This document shows positions 1 to 6,269 of a stretch of DNA of 8,599 nucleotides, piece by piece. This stretch comes from JAGMCJ01 sp046761005 (GTDB lineage: Archaea > Thermoplasmatota > Thermoplasmata > RBG-16-68-12 > JAGMCJ01), in assembly GCA_046761005.1 (NCBI GenBank), contig JBHIFI010000068.1, forward strand, positions 1 to 8,599. Reading direction: 5' to 3'. Under the pieces are notes generated by a model. That model was not told where the DNA came from and searched no databases. It saw only the letters and a list, made by a program, of their open reading frames with translations. Both the position numbers and the translations under genes were made by a program. Each line of letters opens with the position of its first letter. Position 1 is the first letter of the stretch.

Positions 1-109
1 TATCCTTGTTCGGAATTGCATCCATCCAATGATGTAGGCTAGCCTCTGGAACATCAATATGGGGTGCACTTACATTCCCTTCTAACCAAAAAGGGCTATT
101 TCATCAACC
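1..109. other. Left edge, no gene that can be supported
   Basis: The plus-strand frame of the transposase remnant is closed by TAA at 83-85, and the other two plus frames carry stops. A minus-strand frame is open from the window edge (2) to a TGA at 101-103, about 33 codons, and reads like protein in places (VPEASLHHWMDAIPNKD), but it has no start and is too short to judge. It may be the end of another broken gene or chance. Confidence 0.3.
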
Positions 110-560
110 GTGGCTATTCAAATACCAGAAATTCAAATCTGTAAGATCCTTGACATACCTGAGTGGTACCAAGATACGTATCCACCTAAACTGATGGGAG
201 TGGGTCTCCCCATCAGCAGTGGACACCAGGCCCTAGTGAGATGCTTTGACTATCTCACCGACTCGGTACAGATGGAGATAGAGATGGCTTTGTCCCGGAG
301 AGTCATGAAGAGGTTTCACCTCAAGGCGAGGACATACCTGTACGACATTACATCCACCTTCGTTGTGGGAGCGGGCGAGGCTTCGATATTGCAATATGGA
401 TACAGCCGGGATGGGAGAGCCGATGTAGCGGTACCCGACGGTACTAAAGCTGCCTAGGATTCTCAAGTGATGCGAACCGTCAGAGATCGGCCAAGGGGTT
501 TTTTTGGTGTCGCTAGTCACAGTCTGGTCATGGTGTTTTCCTGAATGTTTCTTGGTGGAG
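110..560 (+). pseudogene. Decayed IS1634/IS4-like DDE transposase remnant
   Basis: The open stretch 110-457 (GTG start in the track frame, but probably no true start) encodes 115 residues that follow the order of IS1634/IS4-type transposases: an early IPEWYQ...KLMG segment, a helical segment, the first catalytic aspartate in YDITSTFVVG (about residues 78-87), then GYSRDGRAD (about 97-105), normally GYSRDHRPD followed by KQ. After that motif the expected continuation is lost and a stop comes at 455-457. In another frame, bases 531-542 read WCFP, and one more base shift gives NVSW, resembling the family's VFPGN motif; so the remnant probably reaches about 560 with at least two frameshifts. The second and third acidic residues of the DDE triad are absent, as is most of the protein. 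It ends right against the stop codon of the neighbouring toxin gene. No terminal inverted repeats were found. Family assignment rests on motif recall. Confidence 0.68.
495..507 (+). other. G4-T7 homopolymer run inside the transposase remnant
   Basis: GGGG followed directly by TTTTTTT and then GG. It lies between the last readable transposase motif and the frame-shifted downstream part. Such runs are common slippage sites, and a T-run can also end archaeal transcription on the plus strand. Which of these, if either, applies cannot be told from the sequence. Confidence 0.3.
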
Positions 561-563
561 TAG

Positions 564-1340
564 CTACATCACATCTAAAGCGTCCCATATTTTACTCAAA
601 ACATTATTTTTGCTCTCCTCAGTAAATTCGGTAGAGACGAAAGTTCCTCTCCATGAGTTTACGAATCGTCTATCAGAGATATCGGGTATCACTATGCCCT
701 CGAGATTCTTATCAAAGATCTCAGGGTGAGGCAGTATCTCTTTTGCCCTCTTCTTTATGTGCTTGGGCCAGCCATTCTTCCACACTAATGCAGCAATATC
801 CCTAGCATCACCAGCTCTTCCAGATATGACCTTCAAAATCAAATAATCCTTATACTCTGGTACAAAAATCTCGACGCCTTTTCCTGCAATTGATATCTTC
901 ATTCTTTGGCTTTCTCGGACAAATCTCTTATCTACCAAAACAACCTGTTCTTTGGTTCTGCCCCTAACCTCACCTTCCATAAAATCTATTGAAATCTTGA
1001 CCTTATCGCTCCCAAATTGAACAAAATCGACTAGACGCATATAACCATATCCATCTTTTTTTTGAAGGGTCTCAATACTGATTTTCTTTGATAGCCATAT
1101 CTTCATTTCATCTATTCGCCAATCTTTTTCTTTGTTTAGAACAAAATCGCAATCCCTAGTGTATCTTGGGAAAGGGACATATGCTCTTAATGCATAGCCA
1201 CCAATAGTGACCAATCTGGGGTCTGTAAATCCCTCTGTCTTTTGAGAGATAAATTCGAAAAGGCCTAGAATCACCTCTTCTCTCCTGGCCATTCTATCGA
1301 TATGTTTAGGCAAACTCAACAACCTTCTGTACAGCCTCAT
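564..1340 (-). CDS. AbiEii/AbiGii-family nucleotidyltransferase toxin
   Basis: This is the toxin half of a type IV AbiE-like toxin-antitoxin pair. Counting from the chosen ATG (258 residues), the nucleotidyltransferase core shows GGYALRAY at 47-54, RYTRDCDF at 59-66 with the metal-binding pair D63/D65, the third acidic residue in SIDF (D119), and the family's later K170...R175...D178-x-x-D181 signature in KVISGRAGDARDI. All residues expected for activity are present. Known members are GTP-binding nucleotidyltransferases that arrest growth, and some relatives modify tRNA; the target here is unknown. Start choice: the longest frame begins with TTG at 1358, but ATG at 1340 has AGAGG five bases upstream and is preferred; ATG at 1292 is possible but lacks a clear ribosome-binding site. 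The chosen start overlaps the antitoxin gene by 35 bp, indicating coupled translation. A+T content is visibly higher than in the genes at 2249-8365. The stop lies next to a transposase remnant, in keeping with acquisition by transfer. Confidence 0.9.
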   Translation of the reverse strand: MRLYRRLLSLPKHIDRMARREEVILGLFEFISQKTEGFTDPRLVTIGGYALRAYVPFPRYTRDCDFVLNKEKDWRIDEMKIWLSKKISIETLQKKDGYGYMRLVDFVQFGSDKVKISIDFMEGEVRGRTKEQVVLVDKRFVRESQRMKISIAGKGVEIFVPEYKDYLILKVISGRAGDARDIAALVWKNGWPKHIKKRAKEILPHPEIFDKNLEGIVIPDISDRRFVNSWRGTFVSTEFTEESKNNVLSKIWDALDVM

Positions 1341-2022
1341 CAACGCCTCTTCTAACAAACTCGTCCTTTATCGTCGTTTTCCTGGTACTGAAAACCACTC
1401 GTCCCAATGATTGATTAAATCTGTGTGCTCCATATGCCAAAGCTTGCCTTACCCTTACATCACTTCTCGCTATCCTTTTCCAATAGGCTCTCTTGGATAA
1501 CTCTCTCGATTTGATCCTTTCTTTGTTCACAAAAAAGACGGCAAAGGCGTCTGTAAAAGCCCATCTCTGTAAACAGTCTATGATGTTTTCATCAATAGCC
1601 TCAACATAAATTCCGCCTCTTCTGACATACTTTATCTCAGACGTATTCTCAACATACTCAACCTCTACATTCCAACCTCTACTCCTTGCAAAGACCTCTA
1701 ATGCCTTTCCATACGACCTATCATACACTTTAATATTGTATATCTCCCTATGAATAAAATCATAATTCCAGAAGGATGCTGCCGATTGCGAGGACAACAT
1801 CTTGAAGTTCTTATCTTTCCTCAAAAAATCAAAGATATCCCTGTAATTATCAGGTACCCAATACCATCCCCATGAAACGTGTTCTATCCTCCCAGCCTTA
1901 GCTAATTTATTCAGGTACTCTTTGGCATTAGGCTCCAACTCTTTGATCTTCGCTACCTTAACTAAACTGCCTTTCAAGTCTTTCTTCAATTTCTTGTAGA
2001 ATCGATCCAAGTATATGGTCAT
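1306..2022 (-). CDS. AbiEi-like winged-helix antitoxin
   Basis: This first gene of the AbiE pair encodes 238 residues. Residues about 12-57 form a winged helix; the recognition helix and wing are KEYLNKLAKAGRIEHVSWGW (34-53) followed by YWVPD, the pattern seen at the N-terminus of AbiEi-type regulators. The SSQSAASFWNYDFI stretch (77-90) matches the SAA-type segment that opens the second domain in this family, and E141-DA159 (with CLQRWAFTDA) fits its helical core. AbiEi proteins neutralise the toxin without binding it directly and repress their own promoter through paired sites. The track frame begins at GTG 2031, but that GTG is part of AGGTGA, a ribosome-binding site lying five bases before ATG 2022, so ATG 2022 is chosen. 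The C-terminus overlaps the toxin gene. The promoter region holds a two-copy repeat that could be its operator. The family call is firm on layout and N-terminal motif, less so on the divergent C-terminal half. Confidence 0.83.
   Translation of the reverse strand: MTIYLDRFYKKLKKDLKGSLVKVAKIKELEPNAKEYLNKLAKAGRIEHVSWGWYWVPDNYRDIFDFLRKDKNFKMLSSQSAASFWNYDFIHREIYNIKVYDRSYGKALEVFARSRGWNVEVEYVENTSEIKYVRRGGIYVEAIDENIIDCLQRWAFTDAFAVFFVNKERIKSRELSKRAYWKRIARSDVRVRQALAYGAHRFNQSLGRVVFSTRKTTIKDEFVRRGVDEAVQKVVEFA
1346..1350 (-). promoter_or_regulatory. Ribosome-binding site deciding the toxin start
   Basis: The minus strand reads AGAGG, then CGTTG, then ATG (1340-1338). It lies inside the antitoxin coding region and supports the internal ATG over the TTG at 1358. 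Confidence 0.55.
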
Positions 2023-2023
2023 G

Positions 2024-2094
2024 CTATTCACCTTTTATACATATTTGGCAACCTATTTGAAACTATCTGTTCACCTTTTTAGGCACTTTGGCAA
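2024..2094 (-). repeat. Two-copy direct repeat in the AbiE leader, candidate operator
   Basis: Bases 2024-2051 and 2067-2094 align without gaps at an offset of 43 bp. The segment 2024-2036 matches its partner at 12 of 13 positions and 2044-2051 (TTTGGCAA) matches at 8 of 8, with a diverged 7-bp middle. The distal copy of the second block extends to TTTGGCAAA, a small odd-centred palindrome (TTTG-n-CAAA). The copy nearest the gene contains the AGGTGA ribosome-binding site. AbiEi regulators are known to bind repeated sites in their own promoters, so autoregulation is the natural reading; that these bases are the site is inference. An AT-rich TATAAAAG lies in the proximal copy, but it is too close to ATG 2022 to direct a transcript containing that start. 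Confidence 0.55.
2028..2033 (-). promoter_or_regulatory. Ribosome-binding site of the antitoxin gene
   Basis: The minus strand reads AGGTGA, five bases, then ATG at 2022. The GTG inside this site would otherwise be taken as the start codon. The site is part of the repeated leader unit, so a protein bound to the repeat would also cover it in DNA. Confidence 0.7.
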
Positions 2095-2149
2095 ATACTC
2101 CCGACTCAAGACCCTCTCCTTAACAACTTTGATAGAGACAAAATTCTCC

Positions 2150-2174
2150 CCCCTTATCCTCGCATTCTAAGGGG
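2150..2174 (-). terminator. Small hairpin after the surface-protein gene, possible terminator
   Basis: CCCCTTA (2150-2156) and TAAGGGG (2168-2174) form a perfect 7-bp stem with an 11-base loop, about 75 bases beyond the stop of the large gene. In the direction of transcription it is followed by G-rich sequence and only a short run of four T, so it is weak as a terminator. It could separate the large gene from the AbiE pair downstream. Confidence 0.3.
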
Positions 2175-2175
2175 A

Positions 2176-2264
2176 GATTATCGCAAGGCTGCAGGACTTT
2201 ACCAACGAAACAGAGCTTCGAATTCCGATCTTCCATAGCTGAGGTAAGTCACGTTGCGATAATC
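2176..2264. repeat. 11-bp perfect inverted repeat across the end of the large gene
   Basis: GATTATCGCAA at 2176-2186 is exactly the reverse complement of TTGCGATAATC at 2254-2264. The right arm lies in the last codons of the large gene (Ile-Ile-Ala-Thr-stop) and the left arm in the intergenic gap. The arms are 67 bp apart, too far for an ordinary terminator hairpin. It may be a remnant of a duplicated end, a protein site, or chance. Confidence 0.5.
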
Positions 2265-5200
2265 CATGTTGTGGGGGATGGCAATTCTATCCAGTATGAT
2301 TCACCAGCCCTGAGGACGTAGTCGTCCGGGAGAACCCTAGTGAAATACGGAGGGGAATATGGGTCAAAGCCTTCGACTTTTCTCGCGCCAATTTCTATCT
2401 TCAGAGTACCGACTGTGTATGTCGAATTGAAGGATGGATAGCCCACCATGTTCCAACCCTTCTCCATTGCGAGAGGATATTGGGACCCAATCATGCCAAT
2501 GACGGTCAGATTTCCCTCAGAAAGGGCGTTGACCCACAGACCAGTGAGCGGGTGGACTCTCTGCAGATCATTTACGTACTTGAATCTATGATAGGATTTC
2601 CAGGGATCGTCGATATCGCTCACATTGTATGACCTAACGTAGTCGAAATCTATGGTCGCCAAAGCCGTTGGAACGCTGCTATCCTCCAATAGCACTGGTA
2701 TCGAAAGGAAATTGGGCCCAGAATAGACATGGTGAGCAATCTTGCCAACAGTCTCCGGACTTCTCATTGCGGAGAGGTTATCGTAACACGCAACGTAGTA
2801 GAAGTAGTTCGTTGTGTTGCCGACCCCCAATCGAGGATCGGTCCAGTTGTAGTAAAGGGAACCATTTGCTAGTACGGTATCCACAACGGAGTAGGAGCCG
2901 TGGTAATCTGTCGACCTATGTATCGTGTATTGATAGACATCACTATCCCCCTGCCCATCATCACCGCTTCTCTCCCATGTGAGGGTGATATCTTCCTGAG
3001 CGGCTCCGGTGAATGCTCCTCTCACCAAATGAGGCTCAGCGGGAAAGAAATCTTCTATCAACCTGACTGTGAGGTTCACCACCTTCTTCGTTTCCGGTGA
3101 ATCACGATTTGATATGACAAAGTACCAATTGCCTGAGTCGGGAAGACCAAGGAACATGTTGCCAGACGAAGCGTTTACTGAGAGATTATGGGAATCGAAT
3201 ACCTCCTCTCCTCCGAGGTACTTGATGAAGTTCTGCTCGTCCACGATGAAGGTATCCACTGTGATGTTATCATAGAAGTACTCAGGATGAGCAACTCTGT
3301 CACCGTCAGTCTGATCGTCGGCAAGGAACCATGCATCTACAGGAGGATGCTGAAGGCCAAAGAGGACATCGAAGTCTGTCTCCAGCCAATAACCTCCAGG
3401 TTGCGGCGAGGAAACCTCATTCGCACGGACCCAAGGTCTGGGCACTTTTCCATTCACCTGATACTCGTAACTGTATAGCGGGAGATTTGCTGGATCTATG
3501 CATATTTTGAACCTATTGTCATAACCTTCGTTGAGCGAGCCGCCACCGAACTTGCTGCTTACATCTATCTGGATTCCATCGTCGAAACTGTCACCCTGCC
3601 GGGATTCGCTCGTCGTGAAGAATGCAATACCGTCTGGGCCAGTATATGTGGAATAGTCACCTATGCTGACAAAAGGCGGGCCGAAGCTCCACCCAGCAAT
3701 CGAGATCTTAGCTCCGTCAACGGGATTACCGTTTGCGTCTACTACCTTAACACTCACGTTACCCCTATCCTGGTAGCCATCCCCATTGAAATCCTCAGCA
3801 TGATGATATCTGTTGATGTGATTCCTCACTCTGCTGTCACCGTCCTCGCCATATATGGCGGTCCAATCCCTGTTCCAGCCGGGAGTGTAGTGTTTGTAGT
3901 CGTTGTTGCCTATGATGGACGCAGAATTGCTCCAATAGTTGTCATGATGGTGCCAACCGTTGTGCCAGAACTCGTTCCAACAGTGATCCTCGGAGGCGCT
4001 CATCACGCCTCTCGCTGGAATGAGGGCGGCTCTAAGTGCCGCGGTAGCTAAATCGTGGAGCTCCCCACAATTGCCATTGTGTTCATGGGCTATCCTCACA
4101 GGCTGTCTGGGTCTGTTTCCGTCATCGTGCTCCTGAACATTCAACGCAAGAGTGAGGCTGACCCAATGGCTCACTTTCTCCACCGCGTGGTCGCCGTAAT
4201 CCCACGGTCTAGTGTTGTTATGACCATCGTTTCCGTAACCCTTCGGCGCAATGTAATGGGTCACATTCCACACCGTCGCGACCCCCGCCAGTTTCTCCTT
4301 CATTAGTGGCGGGCCTTCATCCTTAGGATACTTGACCCCGAGACCGGAGTCATCCGGCCACACAGTGTCATTCTCATTGAAGAGATACCATCGCCAGAAT
4401 CTCCCCGCTGGAGGAGGAGCGGCTCCTTGGTGACGACTTGCCACCACATTTGGATTGATAAAAGTGGGCAGTTCGTAGGAAACCCTCGGATGGGCGACAT
4501 ACCAGTAGTAGATTTCCGTTGGAAGAGTATATTCCACTCTCGCTCCGCTCTCGTTTACCCAGTATTTGAGCGTGGAGTAGTAGTCACCGCTCGGGAAGTC
4601 ACCAATGTCGAGGATCTCTGCATAGTCGATGAGTGCATCGTTGTAGTACAGGGCCTCCGTGTTGTTTCTGTAAACCTGTGGATAGGCGACAGTGTGCATC
4701 AACGAGCTAGTCGCGGTATTGGCGATTGAGAAGGCGAGCTCGTCGACCATGTAGTCCGGAACAGAATTTATCAGATTAGCATACTCTATCATTTTGGCGG
4801 GAATCGTTCTCTCCTTAAGAAGAACCTCGGAATCATCGGCATAGTAGTAGTTGCGATTGGCATACACGAACGAAGTGGGAGTATTCTCCCAAACGAGGAA
4901 CATCGGATTGAATGAAGTCCCAATGTTTGGAAGGTAGTGGACATATCCCGCCGAATCTCCCACCACGATGTCCGGAAGAGTGTCAAAGTCTAAGTCCACA
5001 GAGGTCGGAGCGCTTGTGCTTCCAACATCGAAGTCTCCAAACATGGCAGGGTTGTGAAGCGCCCAGGAAGGATTTGTGGGATCCCATATGTTTTGGTGGA
5101 ATCTCAGCCCCCCTGTGTCATTACCCGATAGCAGGTCCAAGTCTCCGTCGAAATCTACGTCCACGAGCGCTGGGCTGGCGTAATCCCCTGCATCGAGACC

Positions 5201-6112
5201 TAGATCTTGAGGCGCCGCAAACGCAGAGGTCGTTACGGTAGAGGGGTCCCCATCAGAGATGTATTGCGGATTACTCGCGACATTTTCCGCGAGGTACAAC
5301 TTCCCATCGTCTGTTCCAATGACGAGGTCGGGATCACCATCAGCGTCCACATCACCCAAATCTATGGCGCTGTACGCCAAACCTATGCCTGTTGGCTGAA
5401 GAACTCCCCACGCAGGCGATTCTGGTAGGCCCAGATTCATCAACTTCCAGACCCCGACGTCCACGCCGATGAGGATGTCCAAATCGTTATCACCGTCCAA
5501 ATCTGAAATCGCCGGGTCCGCCCTCGTCACTGTGAGCGGTCCAAACATCGAGAGGTTGGAGACCAAAACGCCACCAACGTAGACATCGTAGACCTCATAA
5601 TAGTGCAATCCTTTTTCTACGTTTTCGAAGTACTTCAGTCCGTCGCTCTCCGTGCCAACGACGAGGTCCAAATCACCGTCAGCGTCGAGGTCTCCGAAAG
5701 CGGGCGTAGAGAAGGCTTGGACTTGGATGGGTTCATCTGCCATCTGCTCAAACTTTCGGGTAAGATTGTCCTTGATCCAATTGGGACTCCTATCGATTGC
5801 GTCCAAAACGTTCTGTGGGAACCCTACTGTGGGGCTTGACATCGGGATTTCAATCAAGGAATGACTTGTGTTGTCGTATATGACATAGTACTCCTTTCCA
5901 GCAGGTACGATTATTTGCTTTGAGATTTCCTCAACAACGCTGAAAAGAACGTTTTCCTCATCCTGGTTTGAACGAAGACTGCTGGGGTCATCGATTTCCA
6001 ATAATCCTCTTTTTCCAATCTCAGTCGAAACTGTCCCAAGAGTAGAGGAAACAGCTAGGAATGAGATCAGTAGAATTACGCCCACATTCAAGAGCCTCCG
6101 ATTCTTAGTCAT
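2249..6112 (-). CDS. Secreted multidomain transglutaminase-like surface protein with FG-GAP repeats
   Basis: A 1287-residue exported protein. A signal peptide (KNRR, then a hydrophobic core to about residue 26) opens it. Five FG-GAP/VCBS-like units follow at about 138-166, 198-225, 249-278, 313-342 and 369-397, each built on a DxDxDGxxD-type loop; seven would be usual for a full integrin-like propeller. Residues 400-640 are rich in Tyr and Trp and unrecognised. A transglutaminase-like domain spans about 640-730 with a complete triad: C682 in GNCGEL, H710 in EDHCWNEFW, D724 in GWHHHD. A calcium-type loop follows (774-782), then a beta-sandwich with NVSVKVVDANGNPVDGA (785-801), an unassigned segment, a fibronectin-III-like domain (about 1024-1112) and a duplicated C-terminal domain (1133-1287). 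There are about twenty N-glycosylation sequons, and no C-terminal membrane anchor. ATG 6112 has GGAGGG six bases upstream. Likely role: cell-surface crosslinking or peptide cleavage; the substrate is unknown. The Cys protease and transglutaminase activities cannot be told apart here. Confidence 0.93.
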   Translation of the reverse strand: MTKNRRLLNVGVILLISFLAVSSTLGTVSTEIGKRGLLEIDDPSSLRSNQDEENVLFSVVEEISKQIIVPAGKEYYVIYDNTSHSLIEIPMSSPTVGFPQNVLDAIDRSPNWIKDNLTRKFEQMADEPIQVQAFSTPAFGDLDADGDLDLVVGTESDGLKYFENVEKGLHYYEVYDVYVGGVLVSNLSMFGPLTVTRADPAISDLDGDNDLDILIGVDVGVWKLMNLGLPESPAWGVLQPTGIGLAYSAIDLGDVDADGDPDLVIGTDDGKLYLAENVASNPQYISDGDPSTVTTSAFAAPQDLGLDAGDYASPALVDVDFDGDLDLLSGNDTGGLRFHQNIWDPTNPSWALHNPAMFGDFDVGSTSAPTSVDLDFDTLPDIVVGDSAGYVHYLPNIGTSFNPMFLVWENTPTSFVYANRNYYYADDSEVLLKERTIPAKMIEYANLINSVPDYMVDELAFSIANTATSSLMHTVAYPQVYRNNTEALYYNDALIDYAEILDIGDFPSGDYYSTLKYWVNESGARVEYTLPTEIYYWYVAHPRVSYELPTFINPNVVASRHQGAAPPPAGRFWRWYLFNENDTVWPDDSGLGVKYPKDEGPPLMKEKLAGVATVWNVTHYIAPKGYGNDGHNNTRPWDYGDHAVEKVSHWVSLTLALNVQEHDDGNRPRQPVRIAHEHNGNCGELHDLATAALRAALIPARGVMSASEDHCWNEFWHNGWHHHDNYWSNSASIIGNNDYKHYTPGWNRDWTAIYGEDGDSRVRNHINRYHHAEDFNGDGYQDRGNVSVKVVDANGNPVDGAKISIAGWSFGPPFVSIGDYSTYTGPDGIAFFTTSESRQGDSFDDGIQIDVSSKFGGGSLNEGYDNRFKICIDPANLPLYSYEYQVNGKVPRPWVRANEVSSPQPGGYWLETDFDVLFGLQHPPVDAWFLADDQTDGDRVAHPEYFYDNITVDTFIVDEQNFIKYLGGEEVFDSHNLSVNASSGNMFLGLPDSGNWYFVISNRDSPETKKVVNLTVRLIEDFFPAEPHLVRGAFTGAAQEDITLTWERSGDDGQGDSDVYQYTIHRSTDYHGSYSVVDTVLANGSLYYNWTDPRLGVGNTTNYFYYVACYDNLSAMRSPETVGKIAHHVYSGPNFLSIPVLLEDSSVPTALATIDFDYVRSYNVSDIDDPWKSYHRFKYVNDLQRVHPLTGLWVNALSEGNLTVIGMIGSQYPLAMEKGWNMVGYPSFNSTYTVGTLKIEIGARKVEGFDPYSPPYFTRVLPDDYVLRAGESYWIELPSPTTWIIAT

Positions 6113-6118
6113 TTTCCG

Positions 6119-6124
6119 CCCTCC
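6119..6124 (-). promoter_or_regulatory. Ribosome-binding site of the surface-protein gene
   Basis: The minus strand reads GGAGGG six bases before ATG 6112, a near-perfect match to the archaeal 16S tail. It fixes the start just before the signal peptide. Confidence 0.75.
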
Positions 6125-6170
6125 GATACTGAGAGGATTTGCTCAATCCAGAACATCATATTGAAGTCGA

Positions 6171-6178
6171 TATTAATA
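6171..6178 (-). promoter_or_regulatory. Candidate TATA box for the surface-protein gene
   Basis: TATTAATA lies in the 157-bp gap before the large gene. A start about 25 bases downstream would fall near 6148 and give a leader of roughly 36 bases that includes the GGAGGG site. The upstream sequence is pyrimidine-rich rather than a good BRE, so this is moderate evidence that the gene has its own promoter in addition to any readthrough from the operon upstream. Confidence 0.35.
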
Positions 6179-6269
6179 GCTATTGGGAGGGAGAGAGGAG
6201 GTGTCAAGACAGGAACATTCTTTTCCGCCCTAAAGCTGAGGCACCCGGAAGATATGGAAGAATCGATCT

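Noticed and set aside
233..520. Minus-strand 95-codon frame opposite the transposase remnant
   Set aside because: It covers the readable transposase motifs on the other strand and its own translation has no recognisable motif.
2034..2042. TATAAAAG just before the antitoxin gene as its TATA box
   Set aside because: It would start transcription inside the coding region, downstream of ATG 2022 and of the AGGTGA site.
2668..5864. Many plus-strand open frames of 60-110 codons opposite the large gene
   Set aside because: They are mirror frames of a GC-balanced coding region with a clear signal peptide and domains on the other strand. None has a ribosome-binding site with a recognisable product.
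6194..6203. Plus-strand AGGAGGTG as a ribosome-binding site
   Set aside because: No start codon follows at usable distance. It is the complement of the pyrimidine tract on the transcribed strand.
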